Under the pieces are notes generated by a model. That model worked only from the letters and a program-made list of their open reading frames with translations. It was not told where the DNA came from and did not search any database. The position numbers and the translations under genes were made by a program. Source: Drosophila persimilis (Eukaryota; Arthropoda; Insecta; Diptera; Drosophilidae). Taken from it: a stretch of 64,000 nucleotides of DNA. This document shows positions 54,153 through 64,000 of this stretch, in pieces (within the stretch, counting starts at the first letter, position 1; each line of letters starts with the position of its first letter). The stretch covers positions 12,338,001 to 12,402,000 of the forward strand of contig NW_020825298.1 in assembly GCF_003286085.1 (NCBI RefSeq). Reading direction: 5' to 3'.

Positions 54153-57100
54153 CGCATCGCATTCCATGCCACAGCAGCAGCAGCAGCAGATTGTTCCACA
54201 GCGCGTGGCATTTCGTGTGGCATTCTGGAACGCGATTCTGGAGTAATATTCCTCTTCCAAGAATCCTGACCCAAATAGATCTTGGATGTTCGCCCAATCA
54301 AGGCTCTGGCAAATGGAAAATGGATCGATCGATCGTTGGACATATTTTTCACACCGTAAAAAAGCGCAGATTATTCACACTTGCCACACGGATCCCGACA
54401 AAGCGATTCGTGCCACGCAATAAAATGTAATTAGTCGACTCTCGAGGAAACCAGGAATAAAAAAAAAACCCAAACTCAGGTACTTTGCAGCTTAAAAATA
54501 CAAAAAAGAGAAAAAACAGACGACAATCCGACACGGCGACGACACTTTAGACCAAACAAAGACGCCCCTTGACAAAGGACACACGACGCACACCCCTCTT
54601 TGGTGCAACGAAAGGCATTCCACCCGATGCAGGGTCCCAGCGCGGTCCCGGTGTCCATCCACTGGAGAACGATCCTCGAAGATCTAATGCTGTTTATTCA
54701 AGCGCAAGGGCGCGGGACTTCGCTGAACAATTGAGAAGTTGAAAATTTTGCAATTTTAAAAAATCAAATGGCAACAAAAAGCGGCAAGAGCTGGTTCCTG
54801 TTCCCTGTTCCTGGTCGTGCGCCGCGTGTCGAATGCTGTCAATATTTCCGGTGTGTCTAATGACAAACGCATGTTTACACGAGTGCGAACACATCCGGAG
54901 GATTGCCTCTGATTGCGGAGGCTGGGGCGGGCGACCAGGAGAGCATTTCATGGCCATCAAAGGATTCACAGCCATCGCACCCGTCCACCACCCATCGAAG
55001 CGGCAATTAAATGGATTTGCTCAAGCGTTTGCCTTTATTTGATACGGCAATTTATAAATGATGGGCACGGCACGGCACTGCACTGCACCCTTGCCAGGAT
55101 TGGGACGGGATGGGGTTGCCAGATGATGAACGATCCTTTAAAATCCTTCATTGAATTAACAGAAGAGCCACTGAATGTTTAATCGGCAGTTTAGAGTCCC
55201 AATAACATATCTCTCGGTCTAGTCATTCCATTGCTTCGCTTCTCTTCTCTTCTGGGAGTGGAGTGGAGTGGAGTGTCTGCCCCTCAAAAAGTTTATTCAA
55301 CTGCATTTGAATGTCAATTAGCTTAAATTGTCTAGTTTTGACTTTTACCAGAGCACGAGCGAGAGAGAGAGAACTATTAACACGAACACCACACACAAAG
55401 TGCACCATAAACACCATTCCATTACCAATTAGAGGGGCAGCCAGGAGATGGAAATGGAAACGAAGATCCATAACATTAGAAGCAGCAGCAGCAGCGGTGG
55501 CAGTGGCAGTGGCAATGGCAGAGTGCATTCACCTCGTGTGGCATGCTGGCTTGCATTTGATTTGCATGGCCATGCAGCCAGTCGATGTATCTATATGATA
55601 CGCCGCATTCTGGGACTGCTGAATGGCCGGCTTCCGGCTGGCATTGGGTTTTGGGATTGGGACTGGGACTGGGCCTTCGATTGAAGCGACACAGAAACTC
55701 CGTCGCACTCAATTTAATTTAATAAAATTTCATCTCTGCCTCAGGCTTTGGCTTTGGGTTGGGGTTTGGGTTTGAGTTTGGGTTCTACAACTATTTTCGG
55801 GGTGCCTCCTCCGACTCTGTGTAATTATTAATAATACAATATTTCCCTGCCACGACGATTGTTGTTGCTGTTTTGTGTGCACATAAAACGCAGTCATAAA
55901 CAAAATGGCTGCAAACTTGTGTTTGTTCAGATACGAGGAGGCAGTGGCAGTGGCTGTGGCAGGCGGCACATAACTTCAATTAATCTCAATTAAGTGGCAA
56001 ATACGAGTAGTATTCATCGGGAGACCAGTCCACGTCTAAGCTGATGGAAACATACATTTCATTCCGTTTCGGGGGTTCCCTTAGCCCTTTTTTATTTATT
56101 GAAATTTTTGGGGTAGACCTACCGCCAATTGAGGGAGGGTTCGCCCTGGGCCTTGGGCACATCAATTCTTATTGTAGAAGTAGGAGGGAGTGGGGAGGAG
56201 GGAGGAGGAGTTTTATGCATTTATTGGCATGTTAGAGCCATAAAATATGAACATTGTTAATACACTGTGGAGCTACCATTAACAGAAAGGGATCGTCGTA
56301 AATTCATTGATTGGATCACTCTCTACTCTCTGGATGGGAGATGGAACAAGGGGGAATGCACAGAGAACTCTTTATCGATCCTTAACCCTCGTCTTGTACA
56401 GCAAATAAGACATCGCACGCTCTCCTTACAATGCCACACAATGTCCTGAGAGAAGGAGGCACTCTGTAGGGTAAGAAATACTCTCAACGAAGAGTATTCT
56501 TATAGTAGCACTCTTGAAGGCTTTTGTGTTAGTTTTGTTTCACATTCGTGGCATTTGCTCACTTGAGCAGCGGAGGGAAGCGATCTTCACAAGCCGAGGA
56601 GAGGCCTCTCCTCTGCCGCTCCTCTGGAACTTCCATTTCCATATTGATTACAAGAAATATTTTGTATAAGGTCTCTCCTCCGAGTGGAGATTAGACCCGA
56701 ACAAGGGATCGGATCGGGCACTTTTGTGCTCAAATTATCGCATTATATTTAGTACTTTCGGGGGTTCGGCGGTTCGGTGGTTCGGGGCTTCGGGGGCAAA
56801 GGGTGTGCAAAGCCTCGAGATATTGGTCTATTGTTCCGGCTATCATTTATGCAAAGTCCCACCCCCTTTCTGTCCCTTGAATTGCGATAATTTCCATCTT
56901 TAAATATTCATTACAAGACGAGGTCGAGGTCCCATGGGCTGCCTATCGCTTTGATTGATTACTCAAGTGGTTTATCGTGCGGCAAAGGCAGAGAGGCAGA
57001 GGCAGGCAATTGTTGCACGAGTTCTTGCTGTTGTTCTTGGGTTTCCTTCGGGCATTCAGGCATTGTTCTGCGAATAGGATTTGGAATTGGATTTGGGCTC

Positions 57101-58983
57101 AGCTCAGCTCAGCACGGGGCGTGGCGTGGTGTTTCTTTCACTTCATTCCTTCGTTCCTTCGTTCATTCAACGACAGAAAAACCCACAAGAAGGAGCCCGC
57201 CAGGCCTGCATATTGGTCACTTGAGAGACTGCGACTGTTTCTGATTCATTCATCTCGATTCAGTTGCCATTCGATTTCCATTTCCATTCCCGTGTGGATG
57301 TCAAATATGAAAATGTCTTTAAAATTTGCATGGCTGGGCATTCTATGGGTTTTCTAGTGGCAGAAGGACTGAAGCTGCAGCTGCAAGCCAAATTTGCCTC
57401 GCAATGTAATCGATCTCTTAATTTCCTTTTGTTTGTGGGGCGGGGGCCGACCTCCAAGGGCGTGACCTTAGAACTAAAGTAGCCGGAAAGGTCACAGAGG
57501 AGAAGAAGGCTAATACGGAAGGAATTGGGAGGATTCCTTTACTGTGGATCAGCTCTCCCCCAGAATCCAGTGCCAGAATCCCATCCCACAGCCCATTCCT
57601 GCCCCACTTGCAACAACAACATCTGGAAAGGGAATACTGATGATGCGTGAGAATATTTTGCATGTCTGCTGCAAGCTGTTGTTCGGCCCCGGCGACGTCA
57701 TCAAGCCACAGGAAGCTTGAGGCGGCAGCCTGCCACACAAACAGCCGCACACAAAGAACCCTCAAGTGGCAGACACAGTTTGAGCTTCCATCCACAGCCA
57801 CAGCCACAGTCACGGCCGTGGCCACGACGATGTCTGTCAAGAGGCCACTCATATATTTGCAACAACTCGAGTGGTCTCCGGTTGAGGATCGCCGTTCGGG
57901 GATCGGGAAAGGGGGGGCATGGCTGTCGTAGGGTGGTTCTGAAGCTTCTGCTTCTGCTTCTGCGGAGGCTTCTCTGCGGCTCCTGCGGTGCTGCGGTGTG
58001 CATATGAGCACTCAAGTGTCCGGAATACCGTGCAACAGCAGCAGCCACAGAGGCAGCAGCAGATTGTCGCAAATTGTTTCAATTTTCAACGTTTTCGGTC
58101 CCTGATTGAATTGAGGCTACTCCGCGATGTGTGAAAATGTTTTTCCTTGTGATCTCTGGGGGAATATATGAATATGAATATGAATCTGCGGTGGCATCAA
58201 TACTCCAGCCATTTCCTGCTTTCGGCTGCCGCAATTAGAGCCCAAAAGCAGTGCCACAATTAAGAGAGAAAGAGACCATCATTGCCGCCGACTGGGGAGA
58301 AGGAGATCCCATAGATCCCAGAGTAATTACCACTCTCCGGAGAGCACAGTGTATCAATCAACGACGGCACTGAATGACTGAATGTGCCATCGTGGGTTCC
58401 GTTTTAATTGAATATTACAAGAGGGATGGCTGTACTCTGTGCATTAATAAGGAAATCAATTTAAATCTCAGTCCGCATGAGAAAAACTAAACTCTAAAAA
58501 ATCTGCGGGCGTAGGATCTGCGATCCCCCCCTCCACCCGTCCTCTCGACCACGGATCCCTGCAAATCAGGGTGATGTGTGCCGTCTAACGGCTGCCAAAC
58601 CCCTGCCACTGTCACATGCAACAACAGAACAGAACTCTCAAATCACTCGATGAATGGAATGAAGCAATAAGTTTCAATTGAGAATTGGAGTTCAGGCGGC
58701 AATTAAGGGCCTAAAGAGAGAGAGACAGAAAGAGAGGGAAAGAGAGTGCCTGAAGGTCAGGGAATGCGAATGAAAATACTCGTCGAATAAAGAGAGTTTT
58801 CCTAATCGATGAACTATTCTTAGACCACAAACGAAGGCTAATCTCGGTTCTAGTTCTAATCGATCCGATTTCGAATAAACTTATCTGTGAACAAACTCTT
58901 TTCTCTCCCTCCCTCTCGCTCTCCCGAAAGCAAAGGCAGAGGCCGTGCGAATCTTTCGGCAGTTCCGCGCTCGCAGATCTCCC

Positions 58984-58991
58984 ATGCGGGT
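58984..58991 (+). promoter_or_regulatory. Consensus Gcm-binding octamer before the esterase gene
   Basis: ATGCGGGT lies 38 bases before the ATG of the esterase gene, within its likely 5' leader. Confidence 0.35.
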
Positions 58992-59028
58992 GTTTCGACA
59001 TTTCCCACAGTGAAAACCGATTCGGAAA

Positions 59029-60888
59029 ATGCCTTGCCCACTCCTACTCCACCTCCTACTCCTGCTGGCCATCGGGTCCTCCTTCGCCCAAGATCCGCCT
59101 GTGGTAGAGCTCTCCCTGGGGCGCGTTCAGGGCTCTACGATGCAGAGCTTCCAGGGAAAGACGATCTACGCCTTCCGCGGCATACCCTACGCCCAGCCCC
59201 CAGTGGGGCAGCTGCGCTTCGCCGCTCCCCAGGCAGCCACTGGCTGGGGGCAGGAGGAGGTCCTCAAGGCCACCTCTGATTCTCTCGTGTGCCCACAGCC
59301 CGGGATTTCGCTGCTGATGAGCGAGGACTGCCTCAAGGTGAATGTTTTCACGAGGAACCTGGACCCCGAGGAGGATCCTCTGCTGCTGCTGCCCGTGATC
59401 GTGTACATCCATGGGGGGGCCAATGTCCTGGGCAGCGGCCACAGCCTGTACGAGGCGGGGCCGCAGTATCTGCTGGACCACGAGGTGGTCTTCGTGGCCT
59501 TCAACTATCGCCTGGGGGCCCTGGGCTTCCTGCGCCCTCTGGGCAGCACTGTAACCGGGAACTTCGGATACTTGGACCAAGTGATGGCCCTGCAGTGGGT
59601 GCGGGACCACATCGCCCGCTTCGGGGGAGACCCGGAGAACGTCACGCTCTTCGGGATGAGTGCCGGATCCATGGCGGTGAGCCTCCACCTGGCATCGCCC
59701 CTCTCCCGCGGCCTCTTCCATCGGGCCATCCTCATGAGTGGCTCCGCCACGAATCACTTTGCCATCGACAATGTCTACTGGACGCAGAAACTGGCCCGAG
59801 AAGTCGGCTGTCCCATGTACGAGGCCGCGGATGTGGTCCAGTGTCTGCGCGACGTGGCCTGGACTCGGATCGTGGAGGTCTGCAAGGCCTGGGAGTCCTT
59901 CCAGTTCGTGAATATGAAGTGGAACTACGAGATCGATGGCCACTTCCTGCCCAGACATCCCACGGAGCTCCTGGCGGAGGGAAACTTCAGCCAAGTGCCG
60001 CTCCTCGTGAGTTTTACGGCCAACGAATTGGACTACACGGCAAATGGTGAGGGCATCCTTCTGTGTAGATCCCTTACTGACTTTCCCTTTTAGTTCATTT
60101 GGAGAACGATCCTCTGCTGCACGATCTTGGGTCCAGTTTCGAGGAGTACGCTCCCGAGTTGTTCCTCTACCAGCCCGACTCCTCCGTCAGTCGCCGCCTC
60201 AAGGACTTCTATCTGGGGAGCAACGTCTCGGAGATCTCCGCGCACAACATCGAGCGATTCGGAAGCATCTTCTCGGATGGCATCATTGGCCATGGCATCC
60301 ACCGGTTGGTCCAGCTGGCCAGGCGCTTCACCCCCGTCTACTACATGCGAACGGATTACGTGGGAAAGCGCAGCCTCTCGGCTCCGACGGACGACCAGGA
60401 GCTGCCCCTGGGCGTGGGGCATGCGGACGATCTGCAGTACGTGATGCCCAGCCTCTGGTACGGCACCATCATGGCTGAGAATCACACGGATCTCTTCATG
60501 ATGAAGCGTTTGACCAATTGGTTTGCGCACTTTGCACGGACAGGGTATGCGGGGGATATCCTCTATGAAAAAGAGCACCCTCTATCCTCATGCCTTCCTC
60601 TGTTGCAGCACACCTCTATCCCCCAAGGAGGAGCACGATTACTGGCCGCCCTGCAATGCCACCGACACGGCTATGCTCTACAACGATGTGGCCACAGAGG
60701 TGGGTCCGCCTGGCTATCCCGAACGATATGCCGTCTGGGACGAGCTCTTTCCCACGCCCGCCCTGGGCGGGGGCGTGGCCCGGAGGCAGCAGCAGCTAAA
60801 CATCGTCGCCCTCGTGGCCATCGCCTGGGCCACTGGTGTGGCCTCCGGGCTGTGGCTCTTCGGCTCCGCGGCTCTCGATGGAAATTAA
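59029..60888 (+). CDS. Membrane-anchored type-B carboxylesterase (582 aa)
   Basis: Three exons: 59029-60046, 60094-60544 and 60609-60888, joined in frame. A signal peptide (MPCPLLLHLLLLLAIGSSFA) leads to an alpha/beta-hydrolase of the esterase/cholinesterase family. It has the EDCLKVNVF signature, the oxyanion loop HGGANVLGSG, the nucleophile elbow FGMSAGS (Ser about 211), Glu about 333 (FTANELDY) and His about 449 (GVGHADDLQYV). The triad is therefore complete, unlike adhesion-type relatives such as neurotactin and neuroligin. After the domain (WPPCNATDTAMLYND) a C-terminal hydrophobic segment (QLNIVALVAIAWATGVASGL) suggests anchoring to the cell surface. Orthology to the D. melanogaster esterases CG4382 or CG3841, mapped near the same genes, is plausible but unproven. 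Substrate unknown. Confidence 0.92.
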
Positions 60889-63800
60889 TGTAGCAATTAG
60901 GTGTGGAAAAAGCTTATCAATAGGCCGTTTAGATTACGCTTAATGATGGTCTCTCTCGGTTCGGGTCGCCCCTCCACTCTCCTCCCTCCCCTGTTCGAGG
61001 GGGAGCATTGCAACTATTTACTTTGATTAATTAATCAACAAAGGCGTGAGATTTTCCGTGTTTCCAGCTCGACGAGTTCCGTGGCTCTGCCTTCCCTTGG
61101 GGCAATTAGTCTCCGCTTTTTCAGGGGGGGCAGGGGCAGGCGCAGGGGCAGGAGGCAGCAGCTTAAATACACATTAATTTGTCTTTAAATGTTTCTGGCT
61201 TTGGCTCCGAGGGGGGGTTGTGGGGCGAACTCTGACCTTTGTGAGCTTTGAATTAATGTAATTGTCAGGTTGGAGGAGGACACACACACATCCTCCCATC
61301 CTCCTGGCATCCTGGAGCAGATTACACACTGGGAAAGGACCCTGCTATTGACATTTACGATTTGCTCTTGCGTGAAACATCCCAAACAATGCGAATGCGA
61401 ATGCGGATACAAAAGGATTATCAGCCAGGCCCTGCCTCGCCCACCCCCAACGGAGGGAGGGGGTTGAATGGGGGATACACGCTCATTACGAGGGGGAGTG
61501 GCGTGGAGCTTCGTCTGTGCTTTATTTCTGTTTAAAGCCCTACCAGATATCCATCAGAAAGAGACGAGACGAGACGAGACTCCACTCATTAGCAGGGACT
61601 CATCTCTGGGTCAAGTCGTAAATTTAGCCACAAAGGACACACCACACACGGGACACACACAGAGGATGACTCTTGGCGAAAGTTGGGCCAAAGAAAATAT
61701 GGAAAATTAACTTGTTAGCTTGGGAAAACCCCAGGAAAAGCATCCAGACATCCAGGCATCCAGCAAAATGCGGCAAAGGGCAAACATGTGCCGCAAATTC
61801 CCTTTTGGGATGCCACACACCAAAAAAAAAAAAGAAGAAGTCAAAACTTGACAAAATGCATGACATGACATATGCCACATGACGGGGCACAAAGGAAGGA
61901 GACAGGAGGACAAAGGAAAAAATGGGCAAAACATTTGCACAAATTTTAATTAAATTTTCATTCAAAATGTACGCAAAATTGCATTCAAAATAATCAAGAG
62001 ATCATCAGAGAGGGGAGGGGAAGAGGGCTAGCACCTTTCCACAAAATGTGGCAGCTGGAATTTCGAGGGAAAAAGAGTTGAAGAGTTGAAGGGCGAATGG
62101 AAATGGATATCCACAGCCCACAGATCGACAGACATCGAGTGGCTTTTGTGACTCAATTACAATAAGTCTATTAAAAGTTGTGTCTGTATCTGTATCTGTG
62201 TCTGCATCTGTATCTGTATCTGTGTCTGTGTCTGCGGCTTGTCTAGACAGCAGAACCCACAAAGAGAGATAGAGGGAGATCTGTGAGGATCAGAGCATAC
62301 CACACCACACACACGGAACACGGAACCCGCCGATCAGTCAGTCACATTGTCTCCTCCGCTGCCTCTCCTGGCTGTCTAGGCAGAGGCTGGCCGGAGAGCA
62401 GCCAGCGCGTGCCCCTTTTGACTTCGGCTGTGCCCCTTCCTTTTGTGTGTGCGAGAGAGCGTCTAACACAACAGAGCCTGCCTCTCGAGCGTTGATCCTG
62501 GAGGAGGCTGAAGGATGGGCATGATGATGATGATGATGCGAAGGTGTTCCAGCTGCCGATCCGATCTACATGCTGCTGCGGCGTCTCGATTTCACTTTCG
62601 CTACGCCCCTCCCTGCATCACGGAGTGCGTTTCGATGGAAAACCTGGTTCCGAGTCCTTTGCTCTTTTTTTTTTGTGTTTTGTGACGCATCATCCATGGT
62701 CCTGGGCCTCGTCCTTCTCTTCGCTTCTCTCCTCTTTGGCTGCGGGTTTGATTACGTTTTTATTGAGTTCACAAAAGGAGTAAACATTTTGAAGTAGCGC
62801 CAAGGATTTTGAATGCTTTATAGGCTTGTCAGCCGTCCGTCCTCTGTCTGTTCCCATCTCCTGGGATCCCCTCCTCCTCCTCCTCCTGCTCCTTGTCTCT
62901 CTCTCTTTTCGTGTGTGTTTATGCGTTCTGTCAACATATCGGATTACGCCCCACGGCCCGACTGATGCGACCGATTCGAGGGGCTCATAATCGCTAATGA
63001 CAATACAAATTGAGAGAGTGGCATGCCCCGTGTGCACGAAGGGGGGAGGATTCACAGCCCAAAGAGAGAGCAAAGAGCGGAGCAGGAGCGCTTTGTTATG
63101 CGTAATTTCTGGGAAGGAAGACCACGAACCGAGGGCCACTTTTGTCCGGCAGGATCCCAGGGAAAGAGTATTTTTATTTGGGTTTCAATTGAGGTTCGGA
63201 TTGAGTTCCATTATCGCATTATCGTTCCCCAATCGATGATCGATGCGAGTTCGTGGAAACGAAAGGATCTGCCACTCGGACAGGCATCGTCGAGGGGACA
63301 GAGAGATTCTCCATCTTGGATCCCAAAAACAACTTCATTAATTTTCCCATTCCTTGCTTTTGGTGGCGCCTATCCCGTGGACACACAGACAGCAGCATCC
63401 CGAGGAGCAAAACAATCTCTGGGATACTTTTCCTTGATCAAATATTTGGACAAATGTAAATTGCTTTGATTAATGATTGCCCCGCACTTGCTGCATGCCT
63501 CACAAACCCCCTCCCCTCTGCGCCCTCCTTCAGGCTCAGCAAACATCAAAGCGACTGGGAAAAAGCGGTCCTTTCTCCGCTTTCTGTGTGTGTGTGTGTG
63601 TTTTTTATGGGTGAAAGTGTTCTCACATCAAAAGGCCACAGAATTAATTGTTTTCCACGTTTTAGTTGTTGTTTTCTGTCGTGCACTGATATGCCCATTC
63701 GATTACATATTCGATAAGCAAATGAACAATCCACATGTGTAAGTATTCCATTGTCTCTGGCTCTGTCTCTGGCTCTGACTGTCTATCGCAGGGCCACGCA

Positions 63801-64000
63801 GGCTACTCCTCCAAAGGGTTCCATTCTGGCTGTGGCTGTGTGTGGGTGGTCCGAGTGAGTGTGTCTTTTGTTGTCTCCTCTCACTCCTTCTGTCCTCGAT
63901 GTCGCTTTGGTTTGAAGAATGACCCAAAGAACGAAAAGGGGAAGATGGGGACCCTGGAGATGCTGTCCCTTAAAGCCTACACCTAATTATGCACAAGAGA
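60889..64000. other. Intergenic DNA to the window end
   Basis: I see no gene. Repeats include GAGAC units at 61561-61580, a CTGTRT hexamer run at about 62180-62240 and GAT units near 62521-62538. Confidence 0.55.

Larger units (their letters stand above)
50642..59028. promoter_or_regulatory. gcm upstream region and intergenic DNA up to the esterase
   Basis: About 8.4 kb without a supported gene. In D. melanogaster, gcm expression depends on several kilobases of upstream control DNA and on autoregulation (established knowledge), so this is the likely place for gcm enhancers. Perfect Gcm-type octamers (ATGCGGGT or its complement) occur at 54145-54152 and 58984-58991. Simple repeats include GA at about 53404-53432 and GCA at 54175-54188. 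Open frames here have no coding character. Confidence 0.5.

Noticed and set aside
59056-59994. 312-codon minus-strand frame antisense to the esterase
   Set aside because: It is a shadow caused by strong GC3 bias in the esterase exon.

Overview
This window is nuclear DNA from a Drosophila-type fly. The recognisable genes have fly orthologues, introns are short with GT/AG borders, and several promoters and 3' ends carry insect motifs (Ohler Motif 1 and Motif 6, TATA, AATAAA). The many CA, GA and CTG microsatellites and polyglutamine tracts, together with the gene order, suggest a non-melanogaster species, possibly of the obscura group. That species guess is inference only.

Layout. At 1-8.1 kb lie the 3' end of Catsup (ZIP zinc transporter), Ttc19 (minus, complex III assembly), Acn (Acinus, plus) and an unrecognised coiled-coil gene. 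At 9-13.2 kb are three plus-strand genes for secreted proteins: an RR-2 cuticle protein, a small secreted protein and a QTESYP-repeat protein. At 13.1-15.2 kb is a large, nearly perfect palindrome. It contains an inverted copy of the last 33 codons and 3' UTR of the QTESYP gene and sits in a degenerate tandem repeat. At 16-23 kb is junctophilin (jp, minus), resolved to eight coding exons (1059 aa) plus an alternative first exon. From 23 to 40 kb is a long simple-repeat-rich non-coding stretch with one convincing small membrane-peptide ORF, one weak exon-like ORF and one MITE. From 40 to 45 kb a MADF-BESS regulator (plus) and Mtpalpha (minus) converge. At 47.8-50.6 kb an unknown single-exon gene (plus) converges on gcm (minus). 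From 50.6 to 59 kb is gcm upstream non-coding DNA. At 59-60.9 kb is a membrane-anchored carboxylesterase. The last 3 kb show no gene.

The genes do not form one pathway. Several are mitochondrial (Ttc19, Mtpalpha), two are developmental regulators (gcm, MADF-BESS), and the others act in RNA processing, ER-plasma membrane contact and cuticle. In D. melanogaster the left block (Catsup, Ttc19, Acn) maps near 37B and the right block (jp, Mtpalpha, gcm) near cytological region 30, both on chromosome arm 2L. The window therefore crosses a rearrangement junction within Muller element B.

The observations most worth checking are: (i) the gene-derived palindrome, which could make a hairpin RNA against its parent gene; (ii) a dispersed repeat of about 165-176 bp that carries the Motif 6/Motif 1 promoter upstream of two unrelated genes, Acn and Mtpalpha; (iii) a 30-codon membrane-peptide ORF at 24.5 kb; (iv) a 312-bp TA-flanked MITE.
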